A stretch of DNA of 64,000 bases from Choristoneura fumiferana (Eukaryota; Arthropoda; Insecta; Lepidoptera; Tortricidae), in NCBI RefSeq assembly GCF_025370935.1, contig NC_133472.1, positions 22,606,122 through 22,670,121 on the forward strand, read 5' to 3'. Numbering within the stretch: position 1 is the stretch's first letter; each line of letters opens with the position of its first letter. The notes under the pieces were generated by a model that saw nothing but the letters and a program-made list of their open reading frames with translations, had not been told where the DNA came from and did not search any database. Made by a program: the position numbers and the translations under genes. Below, one piece after another: positions 55,976 to 64,000 of the stretch.

Positions 55976-56699
55976 ATATTTTGGTTTGGTTTTAATTATT
56001 TCAAAATATTTCATCAAATCGTTGGGTACTATGAATGAATACTCCTGTGAAATCTTTCATGATTTTTAATTGCGACTTACTTACATTTTATTTATGTTCA
56101 AAGTACACCCCACCGCATCAACGGTGTGATTTCAATTTGAAATTGTAATTTTTGATGAAAAACAAACCTTTACAGTGGTGAGCAGTCGAACAGAGCCTGC
56201 TGAAATATGTCGCGATAATTTAAAGACATCTTGTATAATATTTTGCAAAAGAAAGTAAGCTGGTTTAACTTTTTATGCGTAAATAATGTATTAAGCTTTT
56301 ATAATTTGTTTGTGTAATATCTGTGATAATACGGACATAGAAATAAACATTACGAAGCTATAAGGGTTCCGTTTTTGCCGTTTTGGCTATGGCACCCTAG
56401 AGTTGATTGAGCATGTTAAAACCGCCACTCACAACCTTACAAAAGCACGTAATCGACATTTACGTTCATGGAATAATGAACAACATTTCGATAACAAAGG
56501 AATTAGCGAATGAATGAATTTACGTGACCAAATACCATTGCATTATAATGAATATTACGGGAAAACTAATTTAAAATAGGGAAATGGGATCAGGTCTGTA
56601 GTTTTATGCGCGTCATTGCTCTTTTGAGTCAATAAAATAATTTTAAAGTTTGATTTCACTAGGATGAGAGAATAATTAATTGTATGCAGATAATTAGAC
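55976..56699. other. Sequence without recognised gene; small (TCTG)n-repeat remnant
   Basis: AAGGGTTCCGTTTTTGCCGT at about 56363 is the minus-strand head of the (TCTG)n-associated repeat. Otherwise unassigned. Confidence 0.4.
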
Positions 56700-56967
56700 G
56701 ACCAGATGGTCTAGCGGTTAGAGAACCTGACTACGAAGCTTGAGGTCCCGGGTTCGATTCCCGTGTCGGGCAGATATTTGTATGAAAATACGAATGTTTG
56801 TTCTCGGGTCTTGGATTAAATATGTATTTAAGTGTGTATCTATATCTATATAATTATATTTATCCGTTGCTTAGTACCCATAACACAAGCTTTGCTAAGC
56901 TTACTTTGGGACTAGGTCCATTGGTGTGAACTGTCCCGTGATATTTTATTTATTTTTATTTTTAATT
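56700..56967 (+). mobile_element. tRNA-Arg(ACG)-derived SINE, second independent insertion
   Basis: Same family as 27535: GACCAGATGGTCTAGCGGTT, CTGACTACGAAGCTTGAGGT, B box GGTTCGATTCCCG, body, and end CCCGTGATATTTTATTTATT. It retains ACAAGCTTTGCTAAGC near the 3' end that the 27535 copy has partly lost. Confidence 0.87.
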
Positions 56968-57689
56968 ACGTTTTAGCATTTGAGCAATTTATAGTGCTTT
57001 AATATTAAAATAAGTAAGTAATTTGAAACAGTATTGTAAATTTAATGGCCGGCAACGCACTTGTGACTCTTCTGGTGTTGCAGGTGTTCATGGGTGACGT
57101 TTGCCCCCTATACCACAAAAAACACTCATGCATGAATAAGAAAAACTGTATCGATAAAGTTAAGCACCTATCTATGTACAGTATGATATGGGGCAATTCA
57201 CATAGTTGCCAACATAACAAGTAGGTAAGCAAACAGGTAGAGCAAAAGGCACCTCGAGATACGCTCTGCTACGCCGGAGTTCTCTTGTCCATTCGCATTG
57301 CAGCCGGCCGTTTACTTTTAGACAGCCCACCGCTGGAACAAAGAACGTTACAAATATATTGCATAATAATATATGAAGAGGGATTTGTGAAGGGAATCAA
57401 AGTTTGCTAGATACCGTTTGCTTTTGCGAAGCGAGTTCTTGTATTTGAGATAAAAGCCATGTCGAATCGAATATTTTGCCTGAGAAGGATACTAGCAAAT
57501 ATGGTACTATATTGTTGCAATGAATAACTATAAGGAGTTTATCTGAAATGTAAGGATTCATTGCTAAAAAAAAATACAATTGCTGTGACCAGCATTTTGG
57601 TTTCGAAACTTTTGATTAATTAACTATCCCCAAATCTCCATCATCCCATTAACCATTTAACCTGCTTCTAATATAGCAGTTCCATTTTG
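56968..57689. other. Sequence without recognised gene
   Basis: The minus-strand frames at 57005-57232 and 57397-57579 have no motif. Confidence 0.4.
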
Positions 57690-57846
57690 GGGGTAAGACT
57701 GCCAATAAAAACAAACTAAATGTCCCAAATCAACAATCAGCCGGTTTTCCTTTGGGACCATCTTCACACGGTAGTAGATTTTTTTTGTCATTCATAAGTG
57801 CTTGTTATAGCCTAAATTGAATAAAGATATTTTGACTTTGACTTTA
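57690..57846 (+). mobile_element. LINE 3' end with (TTTGAC)n tail
   Basis: It ends TTGAATAAAGATATTTTGACTTTGACTTT. The upstream GGGACCATCTTCACACGGTA and AAGTGCTTGTTATAGCC fit a LINE 3' untranslated region. 5'-truncated, no coding part. Confidence 0.6.
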
Positions 57847-58632
57847 ACGCATCATCACCATCGTCATCTACCTACACAGCCGTATTAATTAACACCGTTT
57901 CATTTACTCCCCAACTACCCTATTGTGACGTCATTGCAACAAAAATACGGGGTCTATTTAAAATGTGTTTCATTGTTCGACACTTTGAGTCCACACAAAA
58001 AATTGTTTTATTAGATTTTGAAAAAAAATTTTTGTGTGATTTTGCATTAAAATACATACAACCCTAAATTTTCACCCTTCTACCACCAACCCCCATTTTT
58101 AATAGCGATATTAGTACTTTAATAATTTTCAACCCTTGGTGGTCGATAAGTAATCAATTATCACTCGATCAGTTATACCCGCCAGGCGTCTACCGGACAG
58201 CACGGAGTAGGGATGAGAACGAAGGCAGTCTGCTGTCTTTCTCACACAATAAGCTTTCACTCACTCCCTAATATCAGTTATTTATTACTAAACTGTAATG
58301 CGTATATTTGAAGACACAAATATAGGGCACCTTTTACCCAACTACCCATAAAAAAGGGGGTAATGTTTTCAGTATATTTAATAAGTTGCCAGTAGTATGC
58401 GACGTAATACCATCACAATTACAACTGTCTAATCTAATCGATTGGTTCCAATCATTCCAGATCATTCGGTCAATTTTAGTACCATTCATCAAAATCTGTC
58501 TAGCCATTCTTGAGATATAATAATGGTGTCCTAACCTCACCCACTTTGTCTTATTTAAATCTTATTATTCTAATAAACTGTTAATTTAATATTTATTTGT
58601 ACTCATTTAATTACGTTAATAAAATCCTACAT
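57847..58632. other. Sequence without recognised gene
   Basis: No motif. Flank of the Harbinger tandem. Confidence 0.4.
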
Positions 58633-59094
58633 TAACAGCCTTATTAATAAAAAACATCTAATTCGAATTTAATCCGAACTTACACTTGGACTAGTTACTC
58701 CTTGACTAAATAAGTATTAAGTCAGTTTTAAAAGTTGTATTAATAAACATGGACTAGCGAGGTATTAGTTAAACATTTATTAAACCTAGACTATGACGTA
58801 AACAATGGCAACCCAGCGTGAAAAAAATAAAAAAAATGAGTCATTGAATCAACGAGGAATGAACTATAGAAAAAAAAACAAGAAATGTCTTTAATCTGTG
58901 GTATGAACCCACATCCAAAGTAGAAAGCAACCAAATATAACATGCGGCCGAGCATGGCGCTGTTTTGTAGTGTTATCTCGCTCACTCTTGTTATAGTCAC
59001 AATGGTGTAAGTGTAGTGGTAATTAGTTCTGACACTGGCCACCAGAACATGTATATTTGCATTGTCAGCATAGATTGTCAGCCTTTTGAAAACA

Positions 59095-59227
59095 GCAGGG
59101 CTACTACGAAACTCGAAACTCGGAAGTTCGCGTCGTGCGGTCCCTCTGACACTTATACTATTTAATACGAGAGCGAGAGGGACGGCACGACACGAACTTA
59201 GATTTTCGAGTTTCGTAGTAGCCCTAC
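59095..59227. mobile_element. MITE of the GGGCTACTACGAAA family nested in copy A
   Basis: GCAGGGCTACTACGAAACTC pairs with GAGTTTCGTAGTAGCCCTAC. The centre has ACTTATACTATTTAATACGA. Same family as 25058. Confidence 0.88.
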
Positions 59228-59371
59228 AGTAACTTCAACATCATTGTTAGTTATTACAGGAATATAACTGAAACTGAAACTGTTGAATTATTTAAGATCG
59301 CATGTTAAGTAAATACACGTTAAAAATAATTTAGTAAAAACGAAGATATCACGTGATAGTAAAGTCATTTT

Positions 59372-59661
59372 AAGTTACTTCTCCACGGCCCCAGACTCTT
59401 ATGGCAGTTAAGACTTTGATATGAGGCGGTATGTGACCACCTCTCGTATCACCTGCTAACTCATTTTTCACCATATCAACTAAATATGAAATTGGCAGTA
59501 TCACGACTAAATCGGTATTTAGTTTTAAATTCGTGTTCTGAAAGCTCGAAAGGATTTTTGCGAACTTTGTATAATTTTACATGCCTAACCACCTCCTGTT
59601 CTAATTCCTCGAGATCTACAAGCTCTTGCACGTCATGCAAATCTTCGGCATAATAATCCAT
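59372..59661 (-). pseudogene. HARBI1-type transposase N-terminal relic (copy A)
   Basis: It starts at ATG 59661 on the minus strand. The open frame runs 61 codons: an acidic start, KVRKNPFELSEHEFKTKYRF, then SRDTANFIF. A 4-bp insertion relative to copy B (ACTAAATATG here, ACTATG there) near 59483 shifts the frame. In the shifted frame the protein continues DMVKNELAGDTRGGH, then IPPHIKVLTAIRVW and GRGEVT before a stop near 59372. This matches the N-terminal helix region of HARBI1-like nucleases. The catalytic DDE domain is absent, so it cannot transpose by itself. In the family the full protein is about 350-400 residues. Confidence 0.8.
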
Positions 59662-60420
59662 GCTATACTATATGCTATATGCATGCAAAAATAGTAGTTA
59701 GGCGTATAGGTTAAATTTACTACAACGAATTTCAAATAAATCCACAGGCAAACCACAACCAACAATCGTCAAACAGAAAAGTTAGGTTACTCCAATATTA
59801 CCTACTCCATCGTTAAACTAGGCATCACCAAGGATTAAGTTTTAGTCCGAGACTAAGCCTGGATTAGCTTACTCTTTCCTTACTTCATGTTTATTAATAC
59901 TGACTTTTACTAATCTCAAGTTCAACCTCGAATTAAAGTTAAACCTACTCTACTCCACGTTTATTAATAAGGCTGTAACAGCCTTATTAATAAAAAACAT
60001 CTAATTCGAATTTAATCCGAACTTACACTTGGACTAGTTACTCCTTGACTAAATAAGTATTAAGTCAGTTTTAAAATTTGTATTAATAAACATGGACTAG
60101 CGAGGTATTAGTTAAACATTTCTTAAACCTAGACTATGACGTAAACAATGGCAACCCAGCGTGAGAAAAAAATAAAAGAATGAGTCATTGAATGAACGAG
60201 GAATGAACCACAGAAAAAATCAAGAAATGTCTTTAATCTGTGGTATGAACCCCATCCGAAGTAGAAAGAACCAAATATAACATGCGGCCGAGCATGGCGC
60301 TGTTTTGTAGTGTATCTCGCTCACTCTTGTTATAGTCACAATGGTGTAAGTGTAGTGGTAATTAGTTCTGACACTGGCCACCAGTACATGTATATTTGCA
60401 TTGTCAGCCTTTTGAAAACA

Positions 60421-60547
60421 GCAGGGCTACTACGAAACTCGAAGTTCGTGTCGTGCGGTCCCTCTGACACTTATACTATTTAATACGAGAGCGAGAGGGA
60501 CGGTATGATACGAACTTCGATTTTTGAGTTTCGTAGTAGCCCTACAG
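60421..60547. mobile_element. MITE of the GGGCTACTACGAAA family nested in copy B
   Basis: Same position within the element as in copy A, and lacking a short ACTCGGA-type duplication of the left arm present in copy A. Confidence 0.88.
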
Positions 60548-60665
60548 TCACTTCAACATCATTGTTTGTTATTACGGGATTAATACTGAATGAAACTGAA
60601 ACTGTTGAATAAAGATCGCATATTAATTAAATACACGTTAAAAATAATTTAGTAAACACGAAGAT

Positions 60666-60946
60666 ACCACGGCCCCAGACTCTTATGGCAGTTAAGACTG
60701 ATATGAGGCGGTATGTGACCACCTCTCGCATCACCTGCTAACTTATTTTTCACCATATCAACTATGAAATTGGCAGTATCACGACTAAATCGGTATTTAG
60801 TTTTAAATTCGTGTTCTGAAAGCTCGAAAAGATTTTTGCGGACTTTGTATAATTTTAACCTAACCTAACCTAACCACCTCCTGTTCTAATTCCTCGAGTT
60901 CTTCAAGCTCTTGTACGACATGCAAATCTTCGGCATAATAATCCAT
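60666..60946 (-). pseudogene. HARBI1-type transposase N-terminal relic (copy B)
   Basis: It starts at ATG 60946. It reads like copy A through QEVVR, then a tract of four TAACC units (plus strand 60856-60875) replaces the copy A sequence and introduces a stop in that frame. Beyond the tract the NFIVDMVKNKLAGDARGGH region is uninterrupted because the 4-bp insertion of copy A is absent. It is then deleted earlier than A (after GGHIPPHIS). The two copies therefore carry different lesions. Confidence 0.78.
60856..60875 (+). repeat. (TAACC)4 tract, TTAGG on the minus strand
   Basis: Four perfect TAACC units, the insect telomere repeat sequence (TTAGG)n in reverse, where copy A has TTTACATGCCTAACC with a single unit. 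Confidence 0.92.
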
Positions 60947-61249
60947 GCTATACTATGCTATTTGCATGCAAAAATAGTGGTTAGGTAAATAAATTTACTA
61001 CAATGAATTTCAAATAAATCCACAGGCAAACCACAACCATCAATCGAAACAGAAAAGTTAGGTTACTCCAATATTACTCCATCGTTAAACTAGGCATCAC
61101 CAAGGATTAAGTTTTAGTCCGAGACTAAGCCTGGATTAGCTTACTCTTTCCTTACTTCATGTTTATTAATACTGACTTTTACTAATCTCAAGTTCAACCT
61201 CGAATTAAAGTTAAACCTACTCTACTCCACGTTTATTAATAACGCTGTA

Positions 61250-61327
61250 AGAGTTTAGCTAAAAGTTAACACGACATCCATTGTCTGTTAAGTAAGTAGG
61301 AGGTACGAAGTTCGCCGGGACAGCTAG
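61250..61327 (+). mobile_element. Helitron-like 3' end remnant
   Basis: GAAGTTCGCCGGGACAGCTAG with CTAG at 61324-61327 is a Helitron-like terminus directly followed by TCCATACTAATATT, the head of the next element. Confidence 0.6.
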
Positions 61328-61542
61328 TCCATACTAATATTATAAATGCGAAAGTGTGTGTGTTTGTCCGTCTTTCACGTCGAAACTGAGCGACGGATCG
61401 ACATGATTTTTGGCATAGAGATAGCTTTATGGGCCAAAGAGTGACATAGGCTACTTTTTATTTGGGACAAAATGCACAGTTCCCGAGGGAACAGCGCGCG
61501 ATAACCGAATACCACGCGGGCGGAGCCGCGGGCAAAAGCTAG
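61328..61542 (+). mobile_element. Complete short Helitron-like element, 215 bp
   Basis: It starts TCCATACTAATATTATAAAT and ends GGAGCCGCGGGCAAAAGCTAG (CTAG 61539-61542). The head GAAACTGAGCGACGGATCGA and the GCGGGCGGAGCCGCGGGC hairpin near the 3' end fit the class. Non-autonomous. Confidence 0.75.
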
Positions 61543-61703
61543 TATTTAAAAAAAATCTCTTGTCTCAGTGTTTGTGACCAAACTCTTCCGAAACGGCTTG
61601 ACCGATTTTAATGTTTTTTTTTGTGTATATTTGGTAGGTCTGAGAATAGGACGTAAACTATTTTTCATAATTTTACGCGAAGTGAGTCGCGGGCAACAGC
61701 TAG
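61543..61703 (+). mobile_element. Third Helitron-like unit in the chain
   Basis: It starts right after CTAG at 61542, has CCGAAACGGCTTGACCGATT and TTGGTAGGTCTGAGAATAGG, and ends GTGAGTCGCGGGCAACAGCTAG (CTAG 61700-61703). Same subfamily as the minus-strand copy at 7167-7376. Confidence 0.65.
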
Positions 61704-63139
61704 TATCTTATATATTTAGTTTTTGTATAGAAAATCTTAACTGAAACATACATATTGACTCTTTTTACTAAAGCAGTTCAACAAATCTGAAATATGCTAG
61801 TTACCAGATATACATTTTAAATTAGATCTATCGTGTTTCAGTATCCGTAAAGCCTTTATAAGCCTCGGAATGGCAACGGGCGGCGTGTTTCTAAAACGCC
61901 TTTATTTACCAATGTATCATTTTGATGGCGCTACTCGATCCTTAGTACGCAGTCGTAGCCAGCTTCATTGGGCCCAAGTTGCATTTTGTGAAAGTTTTAT
62001 GGGCCATTAGCAAAACGTGTCGCTTGAATTTAGTAAGCGTTTGGTACACACTTGATGAAAAATACTATTCAAATGGGTATTTGAAGGCTCATATCGCGAT
62101 GTTTCTTAAAAGCTGTCAGATAGTAATTATAGTTTTATTTTTAGTATGTAATGTAGAAAAAAAATAATGTCTACAAAATATTGTAACATTTTATAATTAC
62201 ACATCAATAATTTACAAGTTAAACAAAATAATAAAATATTTACAATGAATCCTGAAATTAAAAGTACTTCACTTCGTACACAGTAAATTAAAATAAATGC
62301 GTTATTGAAAAGGCCCCTTCGTTAACACTTACTGTATTAATAATTTGGTTGGTTCTAAACCAAAAAAAGTAAATACAAGTACAATGTGTGTGAGGAAAAG
62401 ATAAAAAAATAATGTTAAACAAAAAAAAAGAAAAGTTTCAACTCTAATTTTAACTATATTTCTGCCGGAAGAACTGTGTAGCTGAGGATTATTTGCTGGA
62501 ACTTAGCTTGTGTCTGACAGCTCTGTGCCAGACAAACGGTTTTAGAACTGGAATGTGGCTGGTGAAAAGGAATTTCGGATAGTACAGGAACTGGGTCTTG
62601 GTTAAAAGAAAACCGGAACTTAAGGGTAAACTGGAAGCTGAAAAAAAGGAACATAACTGTGACTAAAGCAACATAAGGCCCGAAGATAGGGAAATATAGG
62701 CCATATGGAAAATAACTATTTAAGCCAAACCAATACTACAAAAGTATAAACTTTACATACCCGTCATAAACGGTTTCCATAAACTTAATCGGTACAAAAA
62801 AATCTGGTGATGGTGAAGATCGGTGCAAACTTTATGCAATTTGTATGGGGCGAAAACTCATGAACATCAAATCACAGGAAACACCGTGAAATAACAAAAA
62901 AAATATAAAAATATTTAATTATTTGCTCGTTTCCTTGGTCTTCGAACGCTTTTTTTCGAAAGTTCGACCACGAAAACAATACTTGTAACTACTTATTCGA
63001 AATACGAAGCTGCCATTAACAGATTAAGAAAATTACGTCAAAAAAGGTTATTATACGGCAGCGTACCGATGCAGTAAGTATTACAAAAAATGGTGTCAAA
63101 GGATACATTACGTACATACCTAGGAGTACATACATAAAA
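61704..63139. other. Sequence without recognised gene
   Basis: The open frames at 61979-62167 and 62454-62654 show no motif. AT-rich from 62160. Confidence 0.4.
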
Positions 63140-63928
63140 TCAAGCCTCTTTCGCAACGGGTTAGGCAGAGGCACATCCTTCCACTTGCTACGATCCTGGC
63201 ATACAGCTCTCGTTTCATCTATATTCATCAATCTTTTAGTGCATGCACGTCGGTTAAGAGTACTCCTGACCCGACCTTTCTTCAGAACGTCCTCGATTTG
63301 ATCGTGGTACGTTCGTCTAGGTTCGTCCTTCCTCTTCCAACGTTCCCATTTACGCTCATCTTATAGATCTGCTTAGTCAATCCGTTTTCATTCATTCTCT
63401 CAACATGCCCAAACCATCCAAGCATCCCTTTCTCAATCCGTGTGACTATACCTTCATTTACGCCACAACAGCCCTTATCACACTATTTCTAATTCTGTCA
63501 CTCAATTTCACCTAACATACTTCTTAACGCTCTCATTTCTACCGCATTTATTCTACTCTGATGCCTTTCCTGTCACACTCAACTTTCACTTCCATACATA
63601 AGTGGTGGTACTAGCACCCCTCTATGCAATGCACAGCCAGACGAGCTCTTTTGGAGATTTTCTGGCTATTCATAAAGGTGTGAAACGCTCCATTCACTAT
63701 GCTACCAGCCTTTACTCTCCTTTCAATATCACTTTCACATTGCTCCAAGTTTTCGTCACCAATCTGGACACATAACTCCGTTACGTTCTCTTCCTTTTCA
63801 AATACCATAACTTTCGTCTTTTTTACGTTCACTTTCATTCCCTGTCTCTCCAAACTATCATTAATAATAGTTACCATCCCTTGCAAATCCTCAACCGACG
63901 ATGTAAGTAAATTTTTAAATAAAATCAA
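63140..63928 (-). pseudogene. Non-LTR retrotransposon reverse transcriptase, C-terminal relic
   Basis: On the minus strand the frame from 63928 reads SVEDLQGMVTIIN and VNVKKTKVMVFEKEEN (RT palm end), then SDIERRVKAGSIVNGAFHTF and SKRARLAVH. The block usually found between GDENLEQ and the SDIERR motif is missing, a short deletion. After a frameshift near 63625 come GVLVPPLMYGSES and QSRINAVEMRAL, with both expected Trp codons changed to stops. Then GMLGWFGHVERMNE and MMNIDETRAVCQDRSKWKDV follow, the typical C-terminus of this lepidopteran LINE type. The catalytic FADD-type motif is not in the window or is lost. Dead copy; clade not assigned. Confidence 0.8.
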
Positions 63929-64000
63929 AATTAATGCGTTACTTCTGTGTTTTTTTTATTTAATTAACGCTGCTTTAATCTGAAAAATAACAAATAATAT
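63929..64000. other. Window edge, upstream part of the LINE relic or flank
   Basis: AT-rich sequence with no further RT motif visible. Confidence 0.3.

Larger units (their letters stand above)
58636..59975 (-). mobile_element. PIF/Harbinger-like element, copy A
   Basis: The termini CAGCCTTATTAATAAA and TTTATTAATAAGGCTG are inverted repeats of 16 bp. TAA stands on both sides (58633-58635 and 59976-59978), the 3-bp TWA-type target of PIF/Harbinger. It encodes on the minus strand the N-terminus of a HARBI1-like transposase and nothing after it, so it is a deleted, non-autonomous copy of 1,340 bp. A MITE sits at 59095-59227. Confidence 0.85.
59979..61247 (-). mobile_element. PIF/Harbinger-like element, copy B, head to tail with copy A
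   Basis: It starts CAGCCTTATTAATAAA directly after the shared TAA (59976-59978) and ends TTTATTAATAACGCTG, followed by TAA (61248-61250). 1,269 bp. It is collinear with copy A including the nested MITE, so A and B derive from one element that already carried the MITE. It has small deletions relative to A. Confidence 0.85.

Overview
The window looks like animal nuclear DNA, most probably from a moth or butterfly (Lepidoptera). It is AT-rich with no bacterial gene layout. It carries tRNA-headed SINEs, (TCTG)n-associated repeats, TC...CTAG Helitron-like repeats with the 3' end CGCGGGCAAAAGCTAG, and short-LTR Ty3/Gypsy elements, a combination I associate with Lepidoptera. I recognised no host protein-coding gene, rRNA gene or functional tRNA gene. 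The window is best read as intergenic or intronic sequence built from layered transposable elements.

Layout. 0-3 kb: a nearly intact hAT transposase (BED finger, RNase H-like core, C-terminal dimerisation region) with one frameshift and a probable right terminus at 3039. 3-27 kb: mostly unique AT-rich DNA with MITEs and foldbacks (3.2, 9.8, 19.2, 23.6, 25.06 kb), a non-LTR retrotransposon relic (10.8 kb), Helitron-like repeats with internal tandem repeats (11.5 and 20.6 kb), microsatellite-associated repeats (14.9 and 17.9 kb) and a G/T-rich minisatellite (25.9 kb). 27.5-50.3 kb: an interval of about 11.3 kb is present twice in direct orientation (27.6-38.9 and 39.0-50.3 kb), separated by exactly 100 N. 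Each copy holds a tRNA-Arg-like SINE, a TIR repeat, Helitron-like repeats, a purine-rich minisatellite, a Ty1/Copia relic, a foldback and the 5' LTR plus gag/protease of a Ty3/Gypsy element. This is most simply an assembly redundancy (overlapping allelic contig ends), not a biological duplication. 48.8-53.9 kb: the complete Ty3/Gypsy element, mag-like by its short LTR and its gag, with two identical 108-bp LTRs, a TATAT target duplication, and gag, protease, RT, RNase H and integrase domains broken by several small frameshifts. 54-58 kb: a strong palindrome (54.9-55.1 kb), two SINEs and a LINE 3' tail. 58.6-61.25 kb: two head-to-tail PIF/Harbinger-like elements in the pattern TAA-element-TAA-element-TAA. 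Each has a relic of a HARBI1-type transposase N-terminus and the same nested MITE; the second also has four TAACC units inside the relic. 61.25-61.7 kb: Helitron-like ends joined head to tail. 63.1-63.9 kb: a decayed LINE reverse transcriptase on the minus strand.

The coding regions do not form a pathway. They are independent mobile-element genes at different stages of decay: the LTR element is youngest (identical LTRs), the hAT and Harbinger copies are intermediate, and the LINE and Copia fragments are oldest. The most notable points are the gap-flanking duplication, the Harbinger tandem with shared TAA boundaries, the GC-rich islands inside the AT-rich Ty3 pol gene, and the large palindromes. 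Family names rest on motifs and memory of families, not on database searches.
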